The notes under the pieces: generated by a model
Told to the model about the DNA's origin: nothing
The model's database searches: none
What the model saw: only the letters and a program-made list of their open reading frames with translations
Program-made: the position numbers and the translations under genes
Part shown: in pieces, positions 1-7,891 of the stretch
How the letters are laid out: the number at the start of each line of letters is the position of its first letter
Numbering within the stretch: position 1 is the first letter of the stretch
Assembly (NCBI RefSeq): GCF_017409525.1
Contig: NZ_JAFQSO010000014.1
Coordinates: 1 to 64,000, forward strand
Direction of reading: 5' to 3'
Origin: Methanobrevibacter sp.
Lineage (GTDB): Archaea; Methanobacteriota; Methanobacteria; Methanobacteriales; Methanobacteriaceae
DNA length: 64,000 bases

Positions 1-174
1 ATAATCAGAAGCCTGAGAAATCGTTTCACCTTGATATACCATACTTATGACAAGCAATTTACGATACATGTCATAAGAATCTTTGTATTCTTTCATTACA
101 TCTTTAATTTCATCCAATTCAAGATGTCCTGCAATTTTTTTTGCTTCGTTCAACCATGAATATAACTTTGTATT
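1..174 (-). pseudogene. Transposase N-terminal fragment, cut by window edge
   Basis: The minus strand is open from 174 to the window edge and encodes 58 residues, including MYRKLLVISMVYQGETISQA. That reads like the helix-turn-helix segment near the N-terminus of IS630-type transposases. An in-frame stop (175-177) lies just upstream and no ATG precedes the conserved part; TTG at 153 is the only plausible start. An ATG at 158 is out of frame and soon meets a stop, so a frameshifted remnant is possible. The catalytic domain would lie outside the window. The family call rests on the HTH-like stretch alone. Confidence 0.4.
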
Positions 175-719
175 TCATATGGTATAAACTTTTCGAGAAA
201 AACTATAATTAAAATTTTATCAAAGCATACATAAATATATAGTGATAGAATTTTGGGTGCAAAAAAATTTTAAACTCATTAATACATTTACGCCAGCCAT
301 CACCTATTCAAAACCTACTTTTCTAAAAACATTGCATATTTAAAATGATATTTTCCGCGTTACATTCAACCTAACGATACAAGACCTTCAGTATCTGCGA
401 CATCAGCTGCAACTGCCGCCAATTACAAGCCATCATATATCATGCGCTAATTCAGAAGGAGGTAATATCTTTTTGGCTGAAATTTCGGCACAAGATAAAC
501 AGTATATTGTCATGTCTTTGTGAGGAATTGAAAAAGTAGGCCCGCTGTTGGAAGGTTAAAAATTGATCTTTCACATCTAACATCTAACGGAAAATGCATA
601 TGCGAATATGATATTTGTTTTAAATTTATTAAATATCACACTAAAATGCATTTTAACATATAAAAATGACCTGTAAAGACACTAGAACGTTTATTAACTA
701 GTGTGTACAATCTATTTGT
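175..719. other. Intergenic region, decayed sequence, no gene seen
   Basis: I find no convincing coding sequence here. A stretch near 384-409 resembles 3412-3437 in the gap between the two HEAT-repeat genes (shared core ACCTTCAGNATCTGC), so part of it is degenerate sequence duplicated around the HEAT loci. An inverted repeat near its end (679-704) is listed separately. Confidence 0.5.
679..704 (+). promoter_or_regulatory. Inverted repeat before the truncated RHH gene copy
   Basis: ACACTAG (679-685) and CTAGTGT (698-704) form a perfect 7-bp dyad around a 12-nt spacer. It sits 15 nt before the ATG of a truncated ribbon-helix-helix gene copy. The same block, with one arm altered, precedes the intact copy at 5438-5463. 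An autoregulatory operator or an mRNA hairpin are both possible readings; neither is shown. Confidence 0.45.
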
Positions 720-848
720 ATGTCTAAAAACAAGCGTGTTACAATAAGCATCAATAATGACATTGACTTGAATTTTAGAAGAATAGCCTCCAGCAAGATG
801 CTCTTCAAGACTGGATGGTATTCTATCTTGAAACCTACCACTATCTAA
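720..848 (+). pseudogene. Truncated copy of small ribbon-helix-helix gene
   Basis: This 42-codon frame begins MSKNKRVTISINNDIDLNF and matches the intact 51-residue protein at 5479-5634 almost exactly through residue 35. It then switches at about position 822 to unrelated sequence and a stop. The second helix of the RHH fold (the SKAIEEAMLLWIEKENR part of the intact copy) is missing, so it is unlikely to fold as a normal dimeric RHH regulator. The sharp break in near-identical sequence points to recent duplication followed by recombination or insertion. Confidence 0.65.
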
Positions 849-1150
849 AATTGTAATACATTTTTTTATAGTTATTATTACTAATTTTGGTTGGTTTTCA
901 ATATTTTTGTGCGTTAATTATTGGTGTGGATAGGAACTTTTTTTATAAATTTAAAGCATGTAACGGTTTAAATAATCGATTCTTTTAACTCCTGCCCCGA
1001 ATGCTCATGCCTCCTGCAATCTTGCGAAGGCAAAATCGTGGATGGTTGCATTCATGCTTCCACGTATATATGCAACAATGCATTTACGATAAAAATTTTA
1101 AGTAGTGGAGGCAGACATAGTAACAAGAATAATATTTAGGTGTGTTTTTT
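849..1150. other. Upstream region of first HEAT-repeat gene with shared elements
   Basis: No gene is seen. The region has an imperfect hairpin around 1010-1034 (GCCT..GCAA/TTGC..AGGC arms) and a 25-nt element (1084-1108) that recurs identically at 3482-3506 before the second HEAT-repeat gene. The ribosome binding site TAGGTG lies just before the gene at 1151. Confidence 0.5.
1084..1108 (+). repeat. 25-nt element shared upstream of both HEAT-repeat genes, copy 1
   Basis: The 25 nt beginning TTACGATAAAAATTTTAAG and ending TAGTGG are identical to 3482-3506. This copy is 42 nt before the ATG at 1151; the other is 80 nt before its gene. It is AT-rich and could contain promoter sequence, but it may simply be residual duplication homology. 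Confidence 0.6.
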
Positions 1151-2959
1151 ATGATTACATGTCCTTCTTGTGGAAAAAGTAACTCTGATGATAATAAGTT
1201 TTGTGTCAACTGCGGAAGCAGCTTGAAAAATGTCATGAATAAATCAGTGAAATTTTGCCCGAATTGCGGGCATCAAAATATTTCGAGCACTATTTTTTGT
1301 GTAAACTGTGGAAATAAATTAGACCAGTCCCAATTCAATGCTTATAATGCCACACAATCAAAACCTGCCTATAATGTTCAACAGAAGAATTCTAAAGGTT
1401 TATTTGGTAGATTTAAAACACCAAAATGGCAAAATAAAGATTGGAAAGTAAGGCGTGATGCAGTTAAAGAATTATATGAAATGGGCATATTGGTAGAAAT
1501 AGCTAAAAATGATTCTTGTGCACATGTTCGTGAGGAAGCAATTAAAAAGATTAATGATGAATACATTTTGAGAGATATTGCATGTAATGATGAATCGAAA
1601 TCTATTCGTTTAATGGCAATAAATAAAATTAATGATGAATACATTTTGAGAGATATTGCATGTAATGATGAATCGAAATCTATTTGTTTAACAGCAATAA
1701 ATAAAATTAATAATCAGTCTATTTTAGCGGATATTGCTAAGAATGCTCATGATGGAGATACTCGTGAATATGCTTTCAAACGTATCAATGATGAGTCTGC
1801 TCTAGTTGATATTGCCAAAAACGCTGTAGATGATGTTGCTTTGAAAGCATGTAATAAGATTAGTGATGAATCTGTTTTAATCGATATCGCTAAGAACACT
1901 CATAATGCATCTGTTGGTTTAAATATTCTCAGTAATATTGGTAATAACCCTAGTGATAGGTCTATTTTAATGGATATTGCAAAAAATGCAGTAGATGATG
2001 ATGTTCGTTTGAATGCAGTTAAAAAAATCAGAATTAAAAAGATTGATGAGAATTTTGTTTTAGAGGATATTGCTAAAAATGATTCAAATAGTGATGTCCG
2101 GACTGCAGCTGTTGAGAAGATTAATGACACTTCTATTTTAATCGACTTTGCTAAAAATGATTCAAATAGTGATGTCAGAGCCGGTGCTGTTGAAAAAATT
2201 AATGATGATTCAGTTTTATTAGATATAGCTAAGCATGATAGTGATGGAGATGTTCGTTTAAAAGCGATTAAAAGAATTAACTTTAGAAAAATTAATGAAG
2301 ATACATTTTTAATAGATTTGGCTAAAAATGATTCGAATAGTAATATTCGTTTGGAGGCAGTTAAGAAGGTTAGGGATGAGTCTGTTTTAGGTTATGTTGC
2401 TAAGAATGATTCTGTTAGTGATGTTCGTAAGGCAGCGGTTAAAAAGGTTAATGATAAGTCTGTTTTAGAGTATGTTGCTGAAAATGATTCTGACAGATAT
2501 GTTCGTGATGAGGCTATAAAGAAGATTAAAATTTTAATTAGAAACATGGATGATGAATCCACATTAATTGATATTGCTAAAAATGTTCATTCTGTTAGTG
2601 TTCGCGAAGCTGTGGTTAAAAAGATTAATGATGAATCTGTTTTAGCAGATATTGCTAAAAATGATGATTATTGGCAGGTTCGTGAAGCAGCTGTCAAAAA
2701 AATTAGGGATGAAAAGGTTTTAATTGATATTGCTAAAAACGATAGTGATTATAAGGTTCGTGAGGCGGCCGTTAAAAATACTCGTTTAAAAAATAGAGAT
2801 GCTTTGTTGTATATTGTAAAACATGATTCTTATCATGAGAGGGTTGAAGAAAGAAATTCATATGATTTCAGTACTTATAAAAAAGTGTATCCTGTTCGAA
2901 AAGCAGCTAATGAAAAATTAGGTGGCAAATATTGGGAATATTGTTGGGAAGAAGATTAA
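1151..2959 (+). CDS. Zinc-ribbon and HEAT-like repeat protein
   Basis: This 602-residue protein has no signal peptide or membrane segment and is probably cytoplasmic. Two zinc ribbons open it (Cys 4, 7, 18, 21 and Cys 36, 39, 50, 53). From about residue 80 it carries roughly 17 helical repeats of about 26 residues, with consensus D-E-S-V-L-x-D-I-A-K-N-D then V-R-x-x-A-V-K-K-I-N, a HEAT-like pattern. Such arrays usually form curved protein-binding scaffolds; no enzyme motif is visible. ATG 1151 was chosen over the GTG at 1142 because TAGGTG lies at proper spacing before it. Repeats two and three are nearly identical in DNA, so the array is still expanding. The paralogue at 3587 lacks the zinc ribbons. 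The specific function is unknown. Confidence 0.85.
   Translation: MITCPSCGKSNSDDNKFCVNCGSSLKNVMNKSVKFCPNCGHQNISSTIFCVNCGNKLDQSQFNAYNATQSKPAYNVQQKNSKGLFGRFKTPKWQNKDWKVRRDAVKELYEMGILVEIAKNDSCAHVREEAIKKINDEYILRDIACNDESKSIRLMAINKINDEYILRDIACNDESKSICLTAINKINNQSILADIAKNAHDGDTREYAFKRINDESALVDIAKNAVDDVALKACNKISDESVLIDIAKNTHNASVGLNILSNIGNNPSDRSILMDIAKNAVDDDVRLNAVKKIRIKKIDENFVLEDIAKNDSNSDVRTAAVEKINDTSILIDFAKNDSNSDVRAGAVEKINDDSVLLDIAKHDSDGDVRLKAIKRINFRKINEDTFLIDLAKNDSNSNIRLEAVKKVRDESVLGYVAKNDSVSDVRKAAVKKVNDKSVLEYVAENDSDRYVRDEAIKKIKILIRNMDDESTLIDIAKNVHSVSVREAVVKKINDESVLADIAKNDDYWQVREAAVKKIRDEKVLIDIAKNDSDYKVREAAVKNTRLKNRDALLYIVKHDSYHERVEERNSYDFSTYKKVYPVRKAANEKLGGKYWEYCWEED
1553..1708 (+). repeat. Near-identical tandem 78-bp coding repeat
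   Basis: Two adjacent 78-bp units, from 1553 and 1631, encode two 26-residue repeats beginning DEYILRDIACNDESKSI. They are identical for about the first 57 bp and differ at only a few bases afterwards. The unit length is exactly one protein repeat, so the copy number change keeps the frame. Confidence 0.8.
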
Positions 2960-3200
2960 ATTTACTCCTCCTATTATATTATTTTCATTTTAAGAATACC
3001 ACATTCACATTAATGCCTCCTGTTGTTAATATTTGCATTGAAAACATTCTATCTTAACTATGCAATCCCAAAACTCCCCAGTTTCGTGTCGGCTTGCAGT
3101 CATTCATTCCCTTCTGTTGCAATTGCCCATTATTATTATTCAATAAACCTAATATAAGATTAAAATCCTAACGGCCAAATTTCATTTCTGAAGTTACCTT

Positions 3201-3223
3201 CCCCCAACCAAATAGTTGGGAGG
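3201..3223 (+). terminator. Hairpin downstream of first HEAT-repeat gene
   Basis: CCCAAC and GTTGGG pair around a short AT loop, flanked by extra C and G residues. There is no T-run directly after it. A related hairpin with CCCCCAACCAAA lies at about 5245-5270, downstream of the second HEAT gene. It may be a 3' end stabiliser or part of an older mobile repeat. Confidence 0.35.
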
Positions 3224-3481
3224 ATATCTCCGACTCTTAAGCACCAAAAGCCCATTCCGCAAGATTTTGTTTCGCTACAATTGAACGTTATCACTGGTCT
3301 GTTGCAATTCCTGCCAGAAGGTTGTAATGACCTGTCATCAGGTGCAATAATATTGAAAGAAGGTCCTGTTTAAATGAATAGTTGATGATTGCAATTAAGA
3401 TGATGGGGGCTGACCTTCAGAATCTGCAATCGCAGCTACAAAAGCAACTAATCATGATGGAAGATGTATGCAGCAAGGCAA

Positions 3482-3506
3482 TTACGATAAAAATTTTAAG
3501 TAGTGG
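3482..3506 (+). repeat. 25-nt element shared upstream of both HEAT-repeat genes, copy 2
   Basis: Identical to 1084-1108. Bases on either side also agree partly (GCAAGGCAA-like sequence upstream), but the downstream bases diverge, so the conserved core stands out. Confidence 0.6.
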
Positions 3507-3586
3507 CGACTTAAACTGCACAGTTAAATAGGTAGTTATTTATGCATAGGAAAAGATAACTTTTTTTATAACTAAGGTGATTTAGG

Positions 3587-5197
3587 ATGGGACTTGGTGA
3601 TTTATTCAGACCTAAATACAAAAACAGTGATTGGCTTAAAAGATGTGATGCAGTAAAAGTATTGGATGATTCCAAAATATTGGTGGAAATTGCAAAAAAT
3701 GATGAGAATCGTGTCGTTCGTTCAAAAGCAATACAAAGAATAGGAGCTATTGGAATTGATGATGTTGATGAGGAATTTATTTTAATGGAACTTGCTAAAA
3801 AGTTTAGTGACCATAATATTCGTATTAAAGCGGTTAAAAAGATTGATGATGAATCCGCTTTGCTGGATATTGTTTGTGAAAAATCACATGAGGATTCAAG
3901 TCTTGAAGCAGTTAAAAAGATTAGTGATGAATCAATGTTAATATCTGCCGCACGACGTACCTCTTATAGTAGTGTTCGTGTTGATGCGATTAAAAGAATA
4001 AATGATGAATCTTTTTTATCGGAAGTTGCAACAGCCAGAAAACTCATAACCACTTTATGCAAGGATAAGAAGGCACGTATTGAAGCTATTAAAAAGATTA
4101 ATGATGAGTATTATTTGAATCGTATTCTTGAAAAGGACCATGATAAAGATATTTGCAGAGAAGCTAAAAATAGGCTTAAGCAATTAAATCCTAAATCTGT
4201 TAACTTGATAACTAAAAATGATTTACGTGAAATTGATGATGAATCTTTATTGAAAGACATATCTATAAACGCTAAGGATAAAATTGTTTGTAGGGCAGCT
4301 GTTAAAAAAATTAGTGATGAATATATTTTAGCAGACATTGCTAGTAATGGCCGTGACAATGATGTTCGAAAAATAGCTATTGAAAAGATTAGTGATGAGT
4401 CTGTTTTAGCGGATGTTGCTAAAAATGCATTTTACTATGATATTAAGATTATTGCTCTTGAGAAGATTAGTGATGAGTCTGTTTTAGCAGATGTTGCTAA
4501 AAATGCTAAAGATAGCACTATTCGTGAAAAAGCCATTAGAGGGGTTAGTGATGAATCTGTTTTAAAATCTATTGCTAAAAATGATTCTGATAAACATGTT
4601 CGTAGGGAAGCTGTTGAAAAAATTAGTGATGAATCTGTTTTAAAATCTATTGCTAAAAATGACTCTTATGAGTATGTTCGTTTTGAAGCTGTTAGAAAAA
4701 TTAGTGATGAATCTTTTTTAGTAGATGTTGCTAAGAATGATGAGGATTATTCCGTTTGTGAAATGGCTGTTATAAAAATTAGTGATGAGTCTGTTTTAGC
4801 GGATGTTGCTAAAAATGCTAAAATGAATATTGTTCGTAAAGATGCTATGGAAAGGATTAATGATGAATCAGTATTAATTAATTGTGTAAGAAATGGTAAT
4901 TATGGTGCTGTATCGAAGAGTGTTGTTTATAAGATTTCTGATGAGTCTGTTTTATTCAATATTGCCATAAGGGCTAAAGACGATTTTGCGCGTAGTGCTG
5001 CAATTGAAAAAATTGAAAATCCAAAATTGCTCAATAAAATCATCATTCAATTACCTGAAAATGACCAAGCATGGTGGTTTTGTCGTGTCCAAAACGAGAA
5101 TGCACTATCTCCTAATGCTAAAGATAAATTGTATCGCATTAGAAATAGGATTAGAGAAGGTAAAATAAAATCTGATGATAATTTTTTCAATCGTTAA
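3587..5197 (+). CDS. HEAT-like repeat protein, paralogue of the preceding gene
   Basis: This 536-residue, probably cytoplasmic protein is built almost entirely of about 17 HEAT-like repeats of the same 26-residue type as the protein at 1151 (DESVLADVAKNA..VR..A..KIS). It has no zinc ribbons; the N-terminus MGLGDLFRPKYKNSDW corresponds to the segment following the ribbons in the paralogue (GLFGRFKTPKWQNKDW). TAAGGTG precedes the ATG at good spacing. Some central repeats share long DNA identity, indicating recent unit duplication. By analogy with HEAT proteins it should be a binding scaffold; partner and role are unknown. Confidence 0.85.
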   Translation: MGLGDLFRPKYKNSDWLKRCDAVKVLDDSKILVEIAKNDENRVVRSKAIQRIGAIGIDDVDEEFILMELAKKFSDHNIRIKAVKKIDDESALLDIVCEKSHEDSSLEAVKKISDESMLISAARRTSYSSVRVDAIKRINDESFLSEVATARKLITTLCKDKKARIEAIKKINDEYYLNRILEKDHDKDICREAKNRLKQLNPKSVNLITKNDLREIDDESLLKDISINAKDKIVCRAAVKKISDEYILADIASNGRDNDVRKIAIEKISDESVLADVAKNAFYYDIKIIALEKISDESVLADVAKNAKDSTIREKAIRGVSDESVLKSIAKNDSDKHVRREAVEKISDESVLKSIAKNDSYEYVRFEAVRKISDESFLVDVAKNDEDYSVCEMAVIKISDESVLADVAKNAKMNIVRKDAMERINDESVLINCVRNGNYGAVSKSVVYKISDESVLFNIAIRAKDDFARSAAIEKIENPKLLNKIIIQLPENDQAWWFCRVQNENALSPNAKDKLYRIRNRIREGKIKSDDNFFNR

Positions 5198-5478
5198 TTA
5201 TTATTTGTATGCATATTATAAACTGTCTAATTCAGCAAGTTTGCCTCCCCCAACCAAAACACTAGGAAGGCAATTTTACGACATTTAAGTGGCAAAATTC
5301 ACATTCGCAAGATTTTGCTACAATAGAACTAATTTTGTTGATTTGTTGAAAAATCATGTCAGATTAACCTTTTCATTTTTCCCATTCTACAAAAAAACTT
5401 CAATATTCATTTATTCATCCTAAAATGCCCCAATTAGACACTAGAATGTTTATTAACTAGCATGTACAATCTTATTGT
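5198..5478. other. Spacer after second HEAT-repeat gene
   Basis: No gene is seen. It contains a CCTCCCCCAACC...GGAAGG imperfect hairpin (about 5241-5270), the ATTCGCAAGATTTTGCTACAAT block related to about 3258-3286, and the duplicated promoter-proximal block of the RHH gene (5438-5478). Confidence 0.5.
5438..5463 (+). promoter_or_regulatory. Imperfect inverted repeat before the RHH gene
   Basis: ACACTAG (5438-5444) is followed after 12 nt by CTAGCAT. Only the CTAG core still pairs, whereas the duplicate copy at 679-704 is a perfect dyad. It lies 15 nt before the RHH start codon and is a candidate autoregulatory site. Confidence 0.4.
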
Positions 5479-5634
5479 ATGTCTAAAAACAAGCGTGTTA
5501 CAATCAGCATCAATAATGACATTGACTTGAATTTTAGAAAGATTGCCTCCAGCAAGATGCTCTTCAAGACTGGATGGTATTCAAAGGCAATTGAAGAGGC
5601 GATGTTGTTATGGATTGAAAAAGAGAATCGGTAA
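5479..5634 (+). CDS. Small ribbon-helix-helix DNA-binding protein
   Basis: This 51-residue protein has the shape of a CopG/Arc-type ribbon-helix-helix regulator: a basic N-terminus, a short beta strand (KRVTISIN), helix one (DIDLNFRKIASSK), a turn at KTGWYS, and helix two (KAIEEAMLLWIEKEN). RHH proteins bind operator DNA as dimers through the strand. There is no clear ribosome binding site, so the message may be leaderless or use the upstream hairpin. A nearly identical but truncated copy lies at 720-848. No toxin-like partner gene is adjacent, so it is more likely a stand-alone regulator than an antitoxin; it might control the neighbouring repeat-protein genes, which is inference. Confidence 0.65.
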   Translation: MSKNKRVTISINNDIDLNFRKIASSKMLFKTGWYSKAIEEAMLLWIEKENR

Positions 5635-5717
5635 AATTTTTTTCTCTTTTTTTCTTTTTTTACATTAACTATTTAAATAAAACTTGACTATTTATTAATA
5701 TAGAGTGGGTGTTAATA

Positions 5718-6632
5718 ATGGAAAGTGATGAATTTAGAACTGTTAGAGTTTATACTAAAAAATACAGCAGTAAAGACAAAGACGGCAATAAGGTTGAAAA
5801 GGAATCTCAACAAAAACAGGTCAGTCTTAAAAAAGAAGATCCATTTGAAGATAATGAATTGGTTAAGGTTTTAGCACAAGAAGAGTATGAAAATTTGGTG
5901 GGAAACCAATTTTCTGAAGAAAAACTTGAGGAATTCGACCAGATAATCCAGAAAAAGGATGGCGAAATTGCCAATTTGCAGGAGCAGATTCAGACTCTCA
6001 AGGCTTCATTTTTCGATGATGTCGATTCTCTTAAAGAGCAGATTTCAGATAAGGAAGAGCTAATCAAGGCTAAGGATGAGATTCATGAGCTCAACAAGAA
6101 GATTACCAAAATCGATGATGAAAGGGTAGCTATTTTTAAGGAACTTGACTATAAAAACAAGATGATTCTGGCTTACAACGTTGAACTCAACAAATCCATT
6201 TTGAATGCCATTAATGTGGTAATCGATGAGGCCAGGGACAACATCAACAGAAGGAATGCCATGCTTGTTGAAGATTTGGAAAGGTCAATTGAAAAATCCA
6301 AGCATGAGGTAAACGAAAAGAATAAAGCCATAGCGTATGATATAAAGACAACTGTCGCTGACATGAATGAGCAGATCAGAAATACAAGCACCCTTAAAAT
6401 GATACTCAACAAGAAGAACATCAACTTGAGGGTACCGACTGACGATTTGCTCAAGCCTTTTGACTTTGACTTTGATGTGGAGCAGCTGCTTTCAGGACAG
6501 GCATTGGAGCTTGACGCTTCCGAAATCCTAAAGGAAGTAATGCCAAAACTTCCAGAACCATTTTCCAAATATATTGACACTTTAGAGGAAGCCCCTGAAA
6601 CCATCGATGTTTCATCTAAAAATGAGGAATAG
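5718..6632 (+). CDS. Coiled-coil protein of unknown function
   Basis: A 304-residue, highly charged protein without signal peptide or membrane helix. Residues of about 65-210 are rich in heptad-like Leu/Ile spacing with Glu and Lys and should form long coiled coils; the C-terminal 80 residues are acidic with conserved-looking prolines. The GTG at 5709 falls inside the AGTGGGTG ribosome binding site, so ATG 5718 is preferred. The gene is followed after three bases by the PsbP-like gene, so the two probably form an operon. I do not recognise a family. Confidence 0.8.
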   Translation: MESDEFRTVRVYTKKYSSKDKDGNKVEKESQQKQVSLKKEDPFEDNELVKVLAQEEYENLVGNQFSEEKLEEFDQIIQKKDGEIANLQEQIQTLKASFFDDVDSLKEQISDKEELIKAKDEIHELNKKITKIDDERVAIFKELDYKNKMILAYNVELNKSILNAINVVIDEARDNINRRNAMLVEDLERSIEKSKHEVNEKNKAIAYDIKTTVADMNEQIRNTSTLKMILNKKNINLRVPTDDLLKPFDFDFDVEQLLSGQALELDASEILKEVMPKLPEPFSKYIDTLEEAPETIDVSSKNEE

Positions 6633-6635
6633 CCA

Positions 6636-7058
6636 ATGAGAACGTTCAATACAGGCAAAGTCACATTTGAATATCCTGACGTGTGGGAAGTGGAGAAAGC
6701 GGATATCCTATCCAACCCTGACTGCATTGCAACATTGTCCAAAGGCCAGGATAACCTGATTAATGCGGTAATGTTTCCGACCCATACCAATCTTGATGAC
6801 TACAAGATTTTCATGGAGGATGCAATCTCAGATGATGGTGGGGTGATTATCGCTTCTGATTTTGTACAGATTGCTGGAAAGGATGCAATTAAGCTTCATG
6901 CAAACATGGACACTCCCGAAATTAATTTTGATATTCATACATATGTCTTCATTGAAAATAATGACATTTACATTTTTGAGCTTAGGACCCTTGACGTTTC
7001 AGGCGAATCGGAAAGGGAATTCAGGAACATGATTGATACTTTTAAAATAATTGCGTAA
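6636..7058 (+). CDS. PsbP/DcrB-like small protein
   Basis: A 140-residue protein starting MRTFNTGKVTFEYPDVWEV. The pattern of an early F-x-Y-P-x-x-W, a central I-A-G-K-D-A and a terminal F-R-x-M-I-D-T-F-K-I-I is typical of PsbP-related or DcrB-like domains, a fold found in many methanogen and bacterial proteins without defined activity. There is no signal peptide, so it is probably cytoplasmic. It follows the coiled-coil gene by three bases with GAGGA as ribosome binding site, suggesting a joint function. Its 3' end overlaps the convergent TGT-like gene by 17 bases. Confidence 0.65.
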   Translation: MRTFNTGKVTFEYPDVWEVEKADILSNPDCIATLSKGQDNLINAVMFPTHTNLDDYKIFMEDAISDDGGVIIASDFVQIAGKDAIKLHANMDTPEINFDIHTYVFIENNDIYIFELRTLDVSGESEREFRNMIDTFKIIA

Positions 7059-7785
7059 ACTCAAGCAGATAGTCCATTGAAGTTCTGTCAAGGAACTTTA
7101 AGGTTGAGATGTTTTGGGGTGTGGTTCCGGACCTCTCCTCAACAAGGTTTCTCAATGACCTGTTTTTCATGTGTGCACGGATCTCTTTAATGACGAATTC
7201 CATATTTTCAAGATTCTTTTCTTCCAGCTCCTTTTGAGATATGTCCTCATAGATGGGGTATGTATCCAATTCATATGCCTTTGTTGGGGTTTGCAGTATG
7301 TTTAGATGACTGTAGTAATTTGCAGAATCTGCTAAAAATCCATCAATTCCCATATACGCTAATATCGGCATGAATGAGAGTTCAGCAAATGGAAAGATAA
7401 AGTAGCTGCTTTTTTTGGCTTCCTTTTTTAGGGATATGATTACATCAACAAGTTCTCTTGGATTGGTCAGGAGTGCATCTCCGTTGGCTATTATGAATCC
7501 GTTGTATCCGATTTCCTCAAGCCGTTTTAAGCAATCGATTCTCAAATCGATGTATTTGGACCCTTGGATGATGGCAATGTCGCATTCATCGACGTTTTCT
7601 TTTGCAAGTTTCAGTGTTTCTTTAACGTTGAATTCTGCTATTTCACGGTCAATGTTATAGGAGGATCCTTCACTTGGAGCTATTTTCATTTCATTTTTAT
7701 GGAATATTTTTGGTGTGGTTTTCCCATCAATTTTACCTATTCTTCCAGGTCCGTCATGTGATTTGATTTCGAATTTTCTAATCAT
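7042..7785 (-). CDS. Archaeosine/queuine tRNA-ribosyltransferase-related protein
   Basis: A 247-residue protein whose N-terminus (FEIKSHDGPGRIGKIDGKTTPKIF region) resembles the opening of tRNA-guanine transglycosylases, followed by a TIM-barrel-like pattern (IAIIQGSKYIDLRIDCLKRL, GFIIANGDAL, GIDGFLADSANYY) and a C-terminal RSLRNLVEERSGTTP segment like that of archaeal TGT proteins. It is shorter than full archaeal TgtA and shows no Cys-X-Cys-X2-Cys zinc site, so base-exchange activity is doubtful. AGGAAAG precedes the ATG. It is convergent with the PsbP-like gene. The family call is by motif appearance. Confidence 0.6.
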   Translation of the reverse strand: MIRKFEIKSHDGPGRIGKIDGKTTPKIFHKNEMKIAPSEGSSYNIDREIAEFNVKETLKLAKENVDECDIAIIQGSKYIDLRIDCLKRLEEIGYNGFIIANGDALLTNPRELVDVIISLKKEAKKSSYFIFPFAELSFMPILAYMGIDGFLADSANYYSHLNILQTPTKAYELDTYPIYEDISQKELEEKNLENMEFVIKEIRAHMKNRSLRNLVEERSGTTPQNISTLKFLDRTSMDYLLEFTQLF

Positions 7786-7891
7786 TTTCTCTTTCCTATC
7801 TGTTGTTGGTTAAATATTAAATTTTTAGGTTAATATAAATTATTTTTTTCATGTAATCTTTTAGATTACACCTACGAAAAATTTAGTAACC

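Larger units (their letters stand above)
2960..3586. other. Spacer between HEAT-repeat genes with duplicated, decayed segments
   Basis: No gene is supported in these 627 bases. Near 3201-3223 a CCCAAC/GTTGGG hairpin follows a C-run, and after it comes a block (about 3258-3286, with GCAAGATTTTG and GCTACAAT) that reappears in altered form at about 5299-5325 after the second HEAT gene. Positions 3412-3437 resemble 384-409, and 3482-3506 repeats 1084-1108. The spacer therefore looks like a product of segmental duplication of a HEAT-gene cassette. Confidence 0.55.

Noticed and set aside
1500-2800. Regular DNA repeats of about 78 bp that could look like a CRISPR array
   Set aside because: They are in-frame units of a coding sequence with one repeat per 26 residues and no unique spacers.
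3201-5325. The repeated hairpin blocks as complete insertion sequences
   Set aside because: They have no transposase, no consistent ends and no target duplications; they look like decayed duplicated spacer.
6173-6790. 205-codon open frame on the minus strand
   Set aside because: It is antisense to the coiled-coil and PsbP-like genes, is Ser/Leu-rich without a recognisable domain and crosses their boundary.
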